This document shows positions 1-9,174 of a stretch of DNA of 64,000 nt, in pieces. The notes under the pieces were generated by a model. It did not search any database. It saw nothing but the letters and a program-made list of their open reading frames with translations, and had not been told where the DNA came from. Within the stretch, counting starts at the first letter, position 1, and the number at the start of each line of letters is the position of its first letter. This DNA comes from Nocardia ninae NBRC 108245 (lineage in GTDB: Bacteria > Actinomycetota > Actinomycetes > Mycobacteriales > Mycobacteriaceae), in NCBI RefSeq assembly GCF_007990755.1, contig NZ_BJXA01000017.1, positions 1 to 64,000 of the forward strand, written 5' to 3'. The position numbers were made by a program, and so were the translations under genes.

Positions 1-1727
1 CCCCCGCCGCACGCACCCCGAATCGTCGCGGCCCGAGCGCCGACGACGGCAGGAAAGCCCCCGCACCGACCCGCGGGAAACCGGAGACGGCCGAAGAGGT
101 CACCGACATCCTGCCACCGCTCGCCGAGACCACCCGCGCCAAGCGCAAGAAGACCGACGACGAATCCGGTGCCGCACAACCCAAGTCCGTCGGCGCAGCG
201 CCGCTGTCCCGTCTGGCCGCCAGCAAGCAGCGGCGCAACAAGCGGCTACGCCTCGCGGGCCGCAGCGCACTGGCCATGTTCGCGGTGCTCTGCCTGCTCA
301 CCACCGGCGGCGGCTGGAGTTACCTACGCTCCACCGGCAACAACTTCACCCAGATCTCGGCGATCGACAACAACACCGACGACGTCGTCGACTCCAATGC
401 CCAGCTGGGCGACGAGAACTATCTGCTCGTCGGCACCGACACCCGCGCGGGCGTGAACAGTCAGGTCGGCGCCGGCACCCTCGACGATGCCGAAGGTTCC
501 CGCGCGGACACCGTGATGCTGGTGAACATCCCGAAGAACCGTTCGCGGGTGGTCGTCGTCTCCTTCCCCCGCGACCTCGACGTCACCCGGCCGCAGTGCA
601 ACGGCTGGGACAACGAGAAGGTCCAGTACACCGCCGAGACCTTCCCCTCGGCCATCGGCGACAAGCTCAACGCCGTCTACGCGCTCGGCGGGCCCAAGTG
701 CCTGTTCACCACCATCCAGCGCATGACCGGTAGCGCGATCAACCACTTCATCGCGGTCGACTTCGCCGGCTTCGAGGCCATGGTCGATCAGATCGGCGGC
801 GTCGAGGTGTGCGCGCCGAAGCCGATCACCGACGAGGTGCTCGGCACCGTGCTCGAGCACCCCGGCAAGCAGAAGGTGGACGGCTCGACCGCGCTGAACT
901 ACGTGCGGGCCCGGCACGTCTACGGCGAGGAGCGCAGCGACTACGACCGGATCAACCGGCAGCAACGCTTCATGGCCTCTCTGCTGCGCGGCGCGCTCTC
1001 CAGCAAGGTGCTCTTCGATCCCGGCAAGCTGAACGGCTTCATCGGTGAGTTCACCAAGCACACCTGGGTCGACAAGGTGCAGCCGTCGGATCTGCTGACG
1101 CTAGGGCGTTCGCTGCAGAAGCTGGACGCGGGCACCGTCACCTTCCTGACCATCCCGACCGCGGGCACCACCTCCTACGGCAACGAGATCCCGCGCGAGC
1201 AGGACATCAAGGCGATCTTCAAGGCGATCCGCGACGATCAGCCGCTGCCCGGCGAGAAGAAGGTGACCCCGGCCCCCGGCTCGATCCCGTCGGCGCCGCC
1301 TGCCCCGCCCAAGCTGAATGCGGTCGATCCGAGCACGGTGTCGCTGCTGGTCTCCAACGCCTCGGGCACCTCGGGTCTGGCGCAGCGGGCGGCGACCAAG
1401 CTCGGCAACCAGGGTTTCCAGATCTTCAACATCGGCAACTATTCGGGCGGCAGCGAGGTCACCTCCAAGGTGCGCTACGGCCCGGGGCAGGAGGCCGCCG
1501 CGGCGACGGTGGCCAGCTCCATACCCGGTGCGCTGATGGAATCGGCGAGTGATCTCGGCGGCATCGTCGAGGTCGTCATCGGCGGCGATTTCACCGGCAC
1601 GGTGCGCGCGCCGACCCCGGTCGGCGATGTCATCTCGAACGTGCCCGCGACGACCGCGCCTGCGACGCCGGTCACCTTGCCGTCCGATCTGGAGCACGTC
1701 AACGCCGCAGACGAGACCTGCAAGTGA
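1..1727 (+). CDS. LytR-CpsA-Psr (LCP) family cell-wall ligase, 5' end beyond window
   Basis: LCP proteins transfer polyprenyl-phosphate-linked glycopolymers (arabinogalactan in mycolata) to peptidoglycan on the outer membrane face. The frame is open from nt 3, so the true start lies to the left. In window numbering there is a basic, disordered cytoplasmic part (about 1-85, rich in Arg, Lys and Pro), one membrane segment (about 86-108), the LCP domain (about 140-340) and a LytR_C domain (about 440-530). The LCP domain carries the conserved Arg-rich segment RARHVYGEERSDYDRINRQQ. A Pro-rich linker lies between the two domains and a Thr/Pro-rich tail follows. Order LCP then phoU matches the mycobacterial Rv0822c/phoY2 pair. 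Family assignment is firm; the exact substrate is inferred. Confidence 0.93.
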   Translation, partial: PAARTPNRRGPSADDGRKAPAPTRGKPETAEEVTDILPPLAETTRAKRKKTDDESGAAQPKSVGAAPLSRLAASKQRRNKRLRLAGRSALAMFAVLCLLTTGGGWSYLRSTGNNFTQISAIDNNTDDVVDSNAQLGDENYLLVGTDTRAGVNSQVGAGTLDDAEGSRADTVMLVNIPKNRSRVVVVSFPRDLDVTRPQCNGWDNEKVQYTAETFPSAIGDKLNAVYALGGPKCLFTTIQRMTGSAINHFIAVDFAGFEAMVDQIGGVEVCAPKPITDEVLGTVLEHPGKQKVDGSTALNYVRARHVYGEERSDYDRINRQQRFMASLLRGALSSKVLFDPGKLNGFIGEFTKHTWVDKVQPSDLLTLGRSLQKLDAGTVTFLTIPTAGTTSYGNEIPREQDIKAIFKAIRDDQPLPGEKKVTPAPGSIPSAPPAPPKLNAVDPSTVSLLVSNASGTSGLAQRAATKLGNQGFQIFNIGNYSGGSEVTSKVRYGPGQEAAAATVASSIPGALMESASDLGGIVEVVIGGDFTGTVRAPTPVGDVISNVPATTAPATPVTLPSDLEHVNAADETCK

Positions 1728-1828
1728 GCGGAGCCGCGACCTGCGGCAACTCCAGCGCTAACGTTCGGCACCGGTCATTCACCCTCCGTTCGTGACTTGG
1801 TCAGCGCCGGCAACTAATGTCTGGTTTC

Positions 1829-2491
1829 ATGCGTGTCATCTACAACGAGCAAATGGCCGATCTCGCCCACCTGCTGGGTGAGATGGCCGGGCTGGCCGGA
1901 TCGGCCATGGACCGGGCGACCCAGTCATTGCTCCAGGCCGACCTCGCTCTGGCAGAGCAGGTGATCACCGAGTCGGACCGGATCGCCGAGCTGATCCAGG
2001 ACGCCGAGGAGCGTGCGTTCGCGCTGCTCGCGCTGCAGGCGCCGGTCGCGGGCGACCTGCGGCAGGTGGTGAGCGCGATCCAGATCGTGGCCGACGTGAA
2101 CCGGATGGGCGCGCTCGCGCTGCACGTGGCCAAGGTGGCCCGGCGGCGCCACCCCAACCATGCGCTGCCCGAGGCGGTCAACGGCTACTTCGCTGAGATG
2201 GGCCGCATCGCGGTCAACATGGGCGCGGGCGCCAAAGAGGTGCTGGAGACCCGTGACCCGGAGCGCGCCGCACAGCTCAACGAGGACGACGAGGCGATGG
2301 ACGACCTGCACCGTCACCTCTTCACGCTGCTGATGGATCGCGACTGGAAGTACGGCGTCGCCGCCGCCGTGGACGTCACCCTGCTCGGCCGCTACTACGA
2401 GCGCTTCGCCGACCACGCCGTCGAAATCGGCCGCCGCGTCATCTTCCTCGTCACCGGCGTGTTGCCGCCGGACACCGACGTCGAGTCGTGA
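1829..2491 (+). CDS. phoU: Phosphate transport regulator PhoU (PhoY-type)
   Basis: PhoU is a cytoplasmic helical metalloprotein that links the Pst transporter to the SenX3-RegX3/PhoR-PhoB type two-component system and represses the Pho regulon when phosphate is sufficient. The 220-aa product has the two PhoU helical repeats and begins MRVIYNEQ, like PhoY proteins. An upstream ATG at 1817 would add four residues, but ATG 1829 is preferred because a TAATGT box at 1815-1820 ends 8 nt before it, which fits leaderless transcription, and because it matches family N-termini. A terminator follows at 2498. The pst genes lie 2.6 kb away on the opposite strand, with an ESX-type cassette between. Confidence 0.95.
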   Translation: MRVIYNEQMADLAHLLGEMAGLAGSAMDRATQSLLQADLALAEQVITESDRIAELIQDAEERAFALLALQAPVAGDLRQVVSAIQIVADVNRMGALALHVAKVARRRHPNHALPEAVNGYFAEMGRIAVNMGAGAKEVLETRDPERAAQLNEDDEAMDDLHRHLFTLLMDRDWKYGVAAAVDVTLLGRYYERFADHAVEIGRRVIFLVTGVLPPDTDVES

Positions 2492-2497
2492 GCCACG

Positions 2498-2535
2498 ACT
2501 GCCTGCCAGCCGACGCAGGATGGCAGGCAGTTTTC
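2498..2535 (+). terminator. Intrinsic terminator after phoU
   Basis: An 11-bp perfect stem (ACTGCCTGCCA at 2498-2508, TGGCAGGCAGT at 2521-2531) is followed directly by a T run. It separates phoU from the secreted-protein cassette. Confidence 0.85.
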
Positions 2536-2650
2536 CGCCGGGGGGCTTGACGTCTCATAGTCGAGAGATGAAAGATTGACCGCGCAGTAGAGCGATGCAT
2601 GACTCGCTGCGCGGATGCCGTTATGGGAGTTACGGCACGAAGGGGCGGAA

Positions 2651-2944
2651 ATGAAGGTCGATCCAACAGAGTTGCGCGCGTTGGCCACATCGATGGACAC
2701 CATCAGTGGCGAAATCGCCGCGCTGAAAGCGCGTGCCAAGACGGATGCGCTGAGTGCGGCGCTGCCCGGCTCCACGATCACCGCGGCGTGCACCACCGCC
2801 GGTGACCAGATCGAAGCAGGCTGGCTGCGAATGGCGGAGCGCTGCAAGGCGATAGCCAATATCGCCAAAGGTGGTGCGTCCAATTATGAAGTGACGGACC
2901 AGGATTTCCGCGACAGCCTCAAAGCACTCGGCGGCGGACAATGA
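2651..2944 (+). CDS. EspC-like (DUF2580-type) ESX/type VII secretion target
   Basis: This 97-aa protein starts MKVDPTELRALATSMD and has the two-helix layout of the ESX secreted EspC/DUF2580 family: the VDP.xLR start, a Trp in mid-protein, and a C-terminal YEVTD that fits the YxxxD/E type VII secretion signal. No signal peptide is present. ATG 2651 is chosen over an upstream in-frame start at 2615 because an AGGGGCGG-type ribosome site lies just before it. The stop overlaps the next ATG (ATGA at 2941), so the two genes are translationally coupled and probably form a secreted partner pair, by analogy with PE/PPE or EsxA/EsxB pairs. A TTGACG box at 2548-2553 may be the -35 of the promoter. Family is likely; function is unknown. 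Confidence 0.8.
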   Translation: MKVDPTELRALATSMDTISGEIAALKARAKTDALSAALPGSTITAACTTAGDQIEAGWLRMAERCKAIANIAKGGASNYEVTDQDFRDSLKALGGGQ

Positions 2945-4422
2945 GGAGCGGCGACCAGACCGCCGCCGCGATTCCGACGCTCAGCCAGGTGCAAACACAG
3001 TGGCAGCCTTGGAAACTGAATGAGGCCGGCGAGGAAATCAAGGCACGCAACACCGATTTCGTCACGATGATCGACAAGACCGTCACCCAGATCAGGGAGG
3101 CGGGCTCGCACTGGAGCGGCGACGCTTACTACGCCGCCTACGACCGCATCGCCGGCGACCGGGACACCGCCAACAAGATGGCGCAGGAGACGACCGAGCT
3201 CGCCAACGCGCTGATCAACGGCGGCAACACGCTCACCGGTTACCGGCAAGCGTTGCTGGACAAGGTCACCGAAGCCACCGCCGCCGGATACCAAGTCTCC
3301 GAGGACTGGCAGGTCACCGCCTCGGGCGAGAGCTCGGGCGACGACCTGCACACCTATCAGACGGCGATCACCACCGCCCTCAACGAGATGGTCGGCACCC
3401 AATCCGGCATCACCACCGCCATCGAGCAGGCGAACACCGCGGTGCAGACACAGAGCACGGCGCTCGGCACCGGCGATCCGCTCGATACCCTGACCGGACA
3501 GCCGAAGTCGACGCTGACCGCACAGCAGATCAGCGCCGAACAGCCGGCCACGGTTCCCGCCTCGACCGAGGAGAAGTCCAAGGAGAACCCCCAGACGCCG
3601 GCGGCGGGGACTCCGAAAAACATTGCGGAAGAGGCCAAGCCCAACACGGAACAGCCCAAGGTCACCGAGCAATCCAAAGACAACCCGGTGGCCAAGCCCG
3701 TCAGCGAACCGACCACTCCGGTCACTCCAGCCACCGCGGCCCCTGCGACATCCGGCCCTGCCAGTAATCCGGACTCCTGGAAGCCGGAGAACGTCATCAA
3801 CCTGATCAGCACGATCGGCACCATCACCGGCAACGTGCCCACCTTGATCGAGTCGGTCGCCAAATTCGACGACGATTGGGATGACCTCATCAAGGCGGGA
3901 GGCGAGGCGGGTAAGGGTCTCCTCGACTCCGCGGGCACCGCGGCCGAGAAGGTGATCGACAGCGTCGACAAGGCGGTCGACAGCGTGCCTGGCGAGGCGC
4001 CGAAGAAGGACGAGCCCGCTGCCGCGCCGCAGCCCGGCACACCGCAGCCCGGCACACCGGAGTCCGGCACCCCCGCAACGCCCCAGTCCGGCACGCCCGC
4101 AACACCACAGCCCGGCACCCCAGCAACACCACAGCCCGGCACCCCAGCAACACCACAGTCCGGCACGCCCGCAACACCACAGTCGGGCACACCAGCAACA
4201 CCCCCTGCCGCTACCTACACCCAACCGCAGAGCTCACTCGCGGAGCAGACCCCCGCCGCCACCAGCGTCCCCGCGTCCACCGCGAGTCCCGCTGCCACAG
4301 CACCCGCGAGCAGCAGTCTCTTCGGACTGCCATCACCCACCCGTGGTTCCGAATCCGATAGCGAGCATCGCCCGAACAATTACGTGGCGCCGACCGTCGA
4401 CGCGGTGACGCCCGAAGAATAG
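2941..4422 (+). CDS. WXG-like ESX substrate with Pro/Thr-rich repeat tail
   Basis: The 493-aa protein has a helical N-terminal module (about 20-180) with a W-S-G turn at residues 58-60, followed closely by a helix holding YAAYD, which fits YxxxD. This is the architecture of WXG100/LXG-type proteins. A long Thr/Pro/Glu-rich stretch follows (about 190-280), then a short amphipathic segment and a tandem GTPATPQ[S/P] repeat (encoded by 4066-4209). There is no signal peptide and no obvious toxin or enzyme domain. It overlaps the EspC-like gene by 4 nt. The likely role is a cell-surface or secreted structural protein exported by an ESX system encoded elsewhere; this is inference. Name and function are not established. 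Confidence 0.72.
   Translation: MRSGDQTAAAIPTLSQVQTQWQPWKLNEAGEEIKARNTDFVTMIDKTVTQIREAGSHWSGDAYYAAYDRIAGDRDTANKMAQETTELANALINGGNTLTGYRQALLDKVTEATAAGYQVSEDWQVTASGESSGDDLHTYQTAITTALNEMVGTQSGITTAIEQANTAVQTQSTALGTGDPLDTLTGQPKSTLTAQQISAEQPATVPASTEEKSKENPQTPAAGTPKNIAEEAKPNTEQPKVTEQSKDNPVAKPVSEPTTPVTPATAAPATSGPASNPDSWKPENVINLISTIGTITGNVPTLIESVAKFDDDWDDLIKAGGEAGKGLLDSAGTAAEKVIDSVDKAVDSVPGEAPKKDEPAAAPQPGTPQPGTPESGTPATPQSGTPATPQPGTPATPQPGTPATPQSGTPATPQSGTPATPPAATYTQPQSSLAEQTPAATSVPASTASPAATAPASSSLFGLPSPTRGSESDSEHRPNNYVAPTVDAVTPEE
4066..4209 (+). repeat. Six-unit 24-bp in-frame tandem repeat
   Basis: Six consecutive 24-bp units encode GTPATPQS/GTPATPQP; the last unit is degenerate (GTPATPPA). Units differ mainly at wobble positions, so the repeat is kept at protein level. 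Copy-number variation between strains would be expected. Two or three shorter GTPQP/GTPES units precede it. Confidence 0.9.
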
Positions 4423-4567
4423 GACGCCGCGAAGCAAAGCCTTCCAACGCCACGCGCTTACAAGATCATCCCAAGACAATATTAAGCGTGGCACAGCACA
4501 ATTATCAGCACGGGGGAAGACAGCAGATATCCCGCCGGAAAGTGCTTTGAACAAATGGAGGGGAACC

Positions 4568-4993
4568 ATGTCACGCACCAAGAAGAGCCTGCTCACCGCA
4601 GCCACCGTGGGGACGGCGGCATTCGCGATGATGGTGGGCGGCACCGGATTTGCCAGCGCGAGCCCGGTCGTCAGCCAATCGCACGGCAGCTGCGTATGGT
4701 CGGCCGATGTCGTCCACATCGGCGGACTTCCGCGTGATGGTTACGGAACGTCCTGGTATATCAAGACAGGCCGGAACGACAACACCAATGCCAAATGCAG
4801 TTTCGAGGTACAGGCCAAATTCAAACTGCAGTCGGGCCAAATCGAAACCGTGCAGTACGGCAGCGGCCGACCGGCCCACGACCAAGCATTCGCGAAAGGT
4901 GCGGCACGGGTCTGGAGTGTCGGCCTGAAGGTGTGCGCCGAGGGCCAGGGGTGCAGCGCCTGGAACATCCAGAACAGCACCTGGAACAAGTAG
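4568..4993 (+). CDS. Secreted small protein with four cysteines, function unknown
   Basis: The 141-aa product has a classical Sec signal peptide (MSRTKKSLLTAATVG..., hydrophobic core to about residue 30, likely cut after FASAS). The mature domain of about 110 residues is rich in Gly, Ser and aromatic residues and holds four Cys that could form two disulfides. An AGGGGAA ribosome site lies just before ATG 4568; an in-frame TTG at 4547 is rejected. I do not recognise a domain. It sits directly after the ESX-like pair, on the same strand, with 145 bp of AT-richer sequence between, so it may have its own promoter. A strong terminator follows. Confidence 0.85.
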   Translation: MSRTKKSLLTAATVGTAAFAMMVGGTGFASASPVVSQSHGSCVWSADVVHIGGLPRDGYGTSWYIKTGRNDNTNAKCSFEVQAKFKLQSGQIETVQYGSGRPAHDQAFAKGAARVWSVGLKVCAEGQGCSAWNIQNSTWNK

Positions 4994-5003
4994 ACATCGC
5001 CGA

Positions 5004-5045
5004 AGCCCCTGTGCCGGACCGCGTGGTCCGGCACAGGGGCTTTTT
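5004..5045 (+). terminator. Strong intrinsic terminator
   Basis: A perfect 17-bp stem (5004-5020 with 5025-5041), tetraloop GCGT, is followed by TTTT. It ends the secreted-protein gene and faces the converging pst operon. Confidence 0.95.
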
Positions 5046-5065
5046 CGACGAGACCGTCGCGAGTA

Positions 5066-5842
5066 TTACCCGAAGCGGCCGGAGATGTAGTCTTCCGTCG
5101 CCTTCTTGCCGGGGTTGGAGAAGATCTTCTCGGTGTCGTCGATCTCGACCAGCCGACCCGGCTTGCCCTGGGCTTCCAGGTTGAAGAACCCGGTCTGGTC
5201 ACTCACACGGGCAGCCTGCTGCATGTTGTGGGTGACGATGACGATGGTGAATTCCTTCTTCAGCTCGGTGATCAGGTCCTCGATCGCGAGCGTGGAGATC
5301 GGGTCGAGCGCCGAACAGGGCTCGTCCATCAGCAGCACGTCCGGGGAGACCGCGATCGCGCGGGCGATGCACAGGCGCTGCTGCTGACCACCGGACAGGC
5401 CGCCGCCCGGCTTGTCGAGGCGGTCCTTGACCTCGTTCCAGAGGTTCGCGCCGCGCAGCGAGCGCTCGGCGACCTCGTCGAGTTCCTTCTTGCTCCGCAC
5501 GCCCTGCAGCTTCAGCCCGGCCACCACGTTGTCGCGAATCGACATGGTGGGGAACGGGTTCGGGCGCTGGAACACCATGCCGATGGTGCGGCGCACGCCC
5601 ACCGGGTCGATCTGCGAGCCGTAGATGTCCTCGCCGTCCAGCAGCACCGCACCCTCGACGCGGGCGTTCGGCGTCACCTCGTGCATGCGGTTGAGCGAGC
5701 GCAGCACGGTGGACTTACCGCAACCGGACGGGCCGATGAAGGCGGTGACGCTGCGGGGCAGCACGGTCAGGTCCACGTCGGCGACCGCGTGGAACTTCCC
5801 ATAGAAGATGTTCAGGTCTTTGACGTCGATCCGCTTGGCCAT
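5066..5842 (-). CDS. pstB: Phosphate ABC transporter ATP-binding protein PstB/PhoT
   Basis: This is the ATPase of the high-affinity phosphate importer PstSCAB, on the cytoplasmic side. The 258 aa include Walker A GPSGCGKS (37-44), the signature LSGGQQQR (about 150) and Walker B VLLMDEP. The [11 protein letters not shown] stretch after the Q-loop is typical of PstB. It is the last gene of pstSCAB; 9 nt separate it from pstA. Its gene order next to glnR/mshD/phoU mirrors mycobacterial phoT. Expression should follow the PHO box upstream of pstS. Confidence 0.97.
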   Translation of the reverse strand: MAKRIDVKDLNIFYGKFHAVADVDLTVLPRSVTAFIGPSGCGKSTVLRSLNRMHEVTPNARVEGAVLLDGEDIYGSQIDPVGVRRTIGMVFQRPNPFPTMSIRDNVVAGLKLQGVRSKKELDEVAERSLRGANLWNEVKDRLDKPGGGLSGGQQQRLCIARAIAVSPDVLLMDEPCSALDPISTLAIEDLITELKKEFTIVIVTHNMQQAARVSDQTGFFNLEAQGKPGRLVEIDDTEKIFSNPGKKATEDYISGRFG

Positions 5843-5851
5843 CTGAGTTTC

Positions 5852-6754
5852 CTATCGATTCCGCGTGAGCAGCTTGTTGACGACCGCGGCCGCCGCGTAC
5901 AGCAGCGCGATGAGCAGGATCAGCGTCAGCGCCGCGCCCCAGACCCTGGCCCGGCCCTCGGGTTCCGGGTTCGCCAGCTCCTGGTAGATCATCAGCGGCA
6001 GCGAGGCCATGTTGCCGTCGAAGACGTTGCTGTTGATCGACTTGCTGTAGCCGACGAGCACCAGCACCGGCGCGGTCTCGCCCATGACTCGGGCGAGCGC
6101 GAGCAGGATGCCGCTGATCATGCCGGGCAGCGCGGTCGGTATCACGATCCGCGCGATGGTCTTCCATTTCGGAACGCCGAGCGCGTACGCGGCCTCGCGC
6201 AGTTCGTCCGGAACCAGCTTCAGCATTTCCTCGGTGCTGCGCACCACCACCGGCAGCATCAGCAGCACCATCGCCAGCGCGACCGCGAAGGCGCTCTGCG
6301 GTGCGCCGAAGGTAGCGATCCACAGCGCGAAGATGAACAGCGCCGCGACGATGGACGGCACGCCCGCGAGGATGTCCACCATGAACGTGGTGGTCTTAGC
6401 CAGCCAGCCGCGACCGTATTCGACCAGATAGACGGCGGCCATGATGCCGATCGGCACCGCGATCACCGCGGCGATCGCGGACTGCACGATGGTGCCGTAG
6501 ATGGCGTGGTAGACACCGCCACCGGACTGGTCGGGCAGGATGCCCTTCTGCGACTTCTGCCACCAGTCGATGGAGATGACCGATTCGAAGCCCTTGCTCA
6601 CCACCATGATGAGCACCCAGGCCAGCGGGATCAGCGCGATGGCGAAGCACAGCCAGACCAGGCCGGTCGCAAGGTGATTGCGAATCCGGCGACTCGTGCT
6701 GACGTCACGGAAGGTCGGCGCCTTGATCGGCTTGTCGAGCGTTGTCGTGGTCAT
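5852..6754 (-). CDS. pstA: Phosphate ABC transporter permease PstA
   Basis: The product is one of the two membrane subunits of the phosphate importer. The 300 aa show a cytoplasmic N-terminus and six predicted membrane helices, with the binding-protein-dependent transport motif (EAAYALGVPKWKTIARIVIPTALPG) that docks to PstB. The ATG overlaps the last base of the pstC stop codon, showing translational coupling. Length and helix pattern agree with PstA. Confidence 0.96.
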   Translation of the reverse strand: MTTTTLDKPIKAPTFRDVSTSRRIRNHLATGLVWLCFAIALIPLAWVLIMVVSKGFESVISIDWWQKSQKGILPDQSGGGVYHAIYGTIVQSAIAAVIAVPIGIMAAVYLVEYGRGWLAKTTTFMVDILAGVPSIVAALFIFALWIATFGAPQSAFAVALAMVLLMLPVVVRSTEEMLKLVPDELREAAYALGVPKWKTIARIVIPTALPGMISGILLALARVMGETAPVLVLVGYSKSINSNVFDGNMASLPLMIYQELANPEPEGRARVWGAALTLILLIALLYAAAAVVNKLLTRNR

Positions 6755-7803
6755 TACCCGTTCACCCTTCCGCCCGCAGCGAGCCGGGCCAGCGCGTTGA
6801 CGACGAAGGTCAGCGCGAACAACACGAAGCCGGCCGCGATGTAGGCGCCGGTCGGCAGCGGCGAACTGAATTCCGAGGCCGAGGCCGCGATCCTGGAGGC
6901 GAAGGTGTACCCACCGTCGAACAGCGACCAGCCGCCGACCTGCGCGGAGGTCTTCAACACGACCAGTACCGCGATGGTTTCGCCGAGCGCGCGCCCGAGT
7001 CCGAGCATGGAGCCTGCGATGACACCGCTACGGCCGTAGGGCAGCACGGTCATCCGCACCATCTCCCACTTCGTCGCGCCGAGGGCGTGCGCCGCCTCGA
7101 CGTGCGCGGGCGGCGTCAGCGCGAAGACCTCACGCGACACGGAGGTGATGATCGGCAGAATCATGACCGCGAGCACCACACCCGCAGTGAAGATCGTGCC
7201 GCCACCGGAGATCGTCACGTTGCCGTCGGAGAAGAGAAAGAACCAGCCGAGATTGTCGTTCAGGAACTCCTGCACCGGCTTCAGGTGTGGCGCGAGGACC
7301 AGAAAGCCCCACAGGCCGAACACGATCGACGGCACCGCGGCAAGCAGATCGACGAGCATCGCGAAGGGCCGCGCCAATGGCTTCGGCGAGTAGTGCGTCA
7401 AGAACAGGGCGATGCCAACCCCGATCGGCACCGCGATCACCAGCGCGAAGATCGAGCTCAGCACCGTCACCATGAACAGATCACGGATACCGAACCGGAG
7501 ATTGTCCGCGTTCGAGGTGTTGAACTCGCTGCTGGTGAAGAAGTTCGCGTCGTTCGCCATGACCGAGGGCACCGCGCGGATCAGCAGGAACAGCGCGATC
7601 AGCGCGATAACGGCGACGATGGTCGCGCCCGATGCCGTGGCCAGAGACCGGAAAATGATCTCGGCCCGGTGGTTATGGGCGGGGCGAGCCTTTTTGGCCG
7701 GCTCGGTGCTCGGTTCACTGGACATGGGGTCGATGTCTCCGGCCGCCCGCCGGCCCGTCGAATCCGACGAGCCGGCGGCGGTCACCTCAGGGTGCACGGT
7801 CAT
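6754..7803 (-). CDS. pstC: Phosphate ABC transporter permease PstC
   Basis: The second membrane subunit of the phosphate importer has 349 aa, six to seven hydrophobic segments and the EAA-type loop [25 protein letters not shown]. The start at 7803 leaves a 50-residue hydrophilic leader; an alternative ATG at 7725 (MSSEPSTEP) has a GGAGA upstream and would shorten it by 26 residues. The gene lies 16 nt after pstS. Confidence 0.95.
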   Translation of the reverse strand: MTVHPEVTAAGSSDSTGRRAAGDIDPMSSEPSTEPAKKARPAHNHRAEIIFRSLATASGATIVAVIALIALFLLIRAVPSVMANDANFFTSSEFNTSNADNLRFGIRDLFMVTVLSSIFALVIAVPIGVGIALFLTHYSPKPLARPFAMLVDLLAAVPSIVFGLWGFLVLAPHLKPVQEFLNDNLGWFFLFSDGNVTISGGGTIFTAGVVLAVMILPIITSVSREVFALTPPAHVEAAHALGATKWEMVRMTVLPYGRSGVIAGSMLGLGRALGETIAVLVVLKTSAQVGGWSLFDGGYTFASRIAASASEFSSPLPTGAYIAAGFVLFALTFVVNALARLAAGGRVNG

Positions 7804-7819
7804 GGCTTTCGGCGTGCGA

Positions 7820-8932
7820 TCAGGAGATGGCGTTGATCGCGGTGGTCAGGCGGGTCTTGAACTTCTCCGGGATCGGGACGTACCCGGCCTCGTCGAGACC
7901 CTTCTGGCCGTTGCTGATCGCCGAGTTCAGGAACGCCTTGACGGCTGTGGCGGTGTCGGCGTCCTTGTACTTCGAGCACACGATCTCGTAGGTGGGCAGG
8001 ATGATCGGGTAGGCACCCGCTTCGGTCGGCTTGTAGAACGAGCTGGTGTCGAGCACCAGGTCGTTGCCCTCGCCCTTGATCTTCGCGCTGTCGATGGCCT
8101 TGCCCGCGGACGCGGTGTCCAGCTTCACCGGGGTCTTGGAGGCCGAGGTGATGATCTGCGCGATGGACAGGTTCTGCGCCTTGGCGAACGACCACTCGTT
8201 GTAGGTGATCGCGTTCTTGGTGCTCTTCACTGCGGCCGAGGAGCCTTCGTTGCCCTTCGCGCCCTCACCGACTCCGCCGGTGAACGCCTTGCCCGCACCC
8301 TTGCCCCAGGCGCCTTCGGAGGCGGCGTCGAGGTAGAGCTGGAAGTTGTCGGTGGTGCCCGACTCGTCGCTGCGGAAGATCACCGCGATCTTGTCGGAGG
8401 GGAGCTTGGCGTTCGGGTTGAGCGCCTTGATCTCCGGGGCGTCCCAGGTGGTGACGGTGCCGTTGAACACCTTGGCGGCGGTCGGGCCGTCGAGCACCAG
8501 GTCGGTGACGCCGTCGATGTTGTAGGTGATGGCGATGGGGCCGAACACGGTCGGCAGGTTCCAGGCGGGGGAACCGCAACGCTCTTGAGCCTTGGCCGGC
8601 TCGTCCTTCTTGGAGCTGAGCGGCGAGTCGGAGCCGGCGAAATCGGTCTGGCCGCCGAGGAACTCGTTGACGCCTGCGCCCGAGCCGCTAGAGGTGTAGT
8701 TCAGCGTGTTGCCGTCGCAGTTGGTTTCGTAGGCGGCGACGAAGCGGTCCATCGCGTTCTTCTGCGCCGACGAACCGCTGGACTTCAGCGCCTTCTTGCC
8801 ACCACAGGCAATCTCCGAATTGGCGTTGTTGCCTTCGGTGCCGGCCGTGTTGTCGTCACTGCCACACCCGACGAGGGTCATGGCACCAACGGCCAGCACA
8901 CCAACGAGGGCGCTGCTGCGCTTGAAATTCAC
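7820..8932 (-). CDS. pstS: Phosphate-binding lipoprotein PstS
   Basis: This surface lipoprotein binds phosphate and delivers it to PstCA. It starts with GTG at 8932 behind a GGAGG site 6 nt away. The 370 aa carry a lipoprotein signal peptide with lipobox LVGC (Cys23), then a PstS fold with the phosphate-binding loops [13 protein letters not shown] and [11 protein letters not shown]. It is the first gene of pstSCAB and follows the PHO box at 9080-9101, so phosphate starvation control is expected. Confidence 0.96.
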   Translation of the reverse strand: MNFKRSSALVGVLAVGAMTLVGCGSDDNTAGTEGNNANSEIACGGKKALKSSGSSAQKNAMDRFVAAYETNCDGNTLNYTSSGSGAGVNEFLGGQTDFAGSDSPLSSKKDEPAKAQERCGSPAWNLPTVFGPIAITYNIDGVTDLVLDGPTAAKVFNGTVTTWDAPEIKALNPNAKLPSDKIAVIFRSDESGTTDNFQLYLDAASEGAWGKGAGKAFTGGVGEGAKGNEGSSAAVKSTKNAITYNEWSFAKAQNLSIAQIITSASKTPVKLDTASAGKAIDSAKIKGEGNDLVLDTSSFYKPTEAGAYPIILPTYEIVCSKYKDADTATAVKAFLNSAISNGQKGLDEAGYVPIPEKFKTRLTTAINAIS

Positions 8933-9079
8933 TGATTCCTCCGGAAAGGCGTCCTACTCGTCCGGTCCCTCACCGGCCCGGACGGGTGATGTGGTGCTGT
9001 TCGCGGGGAACTTGCGCACCAGGCAGCCGTGGGCTGCCCACCACTCAACGTAAAGTCACGTGGTTTACAGTTGGACCGA

Positions 9080-9101
9080 ACTGAGTGAACGGCGAGTGAA
9101 C
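9080..9101 (-). promoter_or_regulatory. PHO box (PhoP/RegX3-type direct repeat) upstream of pstS
   Basis: On the minus strand two 11-nt units stand in tandem: GTTCACTCGCC (9091-9101) and GTTCACTCAGT (9080-9090). Direct repeats of GTTCAC-type 11-mers are the known binding units of actinobacterial PhoP/RegX3 response regulators. The site lies about 150 bp upstream of the pstS GTG, with AT-richer promoter-like sequence (CTTTACGTT) on its downstream side. Confidence 0.8.
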
Positions 9102-9174
9102 AGGCAAGCGCGATTAGGGCGTTATGTGTGACATTAGCCGCAGTTTTACTCGGCAGCCCCCGGCGCGGCCCCTG

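Noticed and set aside
324-1061. 245-codon minus-strand ORF opposite the LCP gene
   Set aside because: It mirrors the LCP reading frame in high-GC DNA, has no ribosome site and gives a low-complexity Arg/Gly/Val-rich product.
2884-4224. 446-codon minus-strand ORF opposite the WXG-like gene
   Set aside because: Its Cys/Gly/Trp repeats are the antisense of the GTPATPQ repeat; the plus-strand protein has a coherent fold and coupled start.
5228-6844. 538-codon plus-strand ORF across pstB/pstA
   Set aside because: Antisense of two certain pst genes with an Arg/His/Asp-rich composition typical of shadows.
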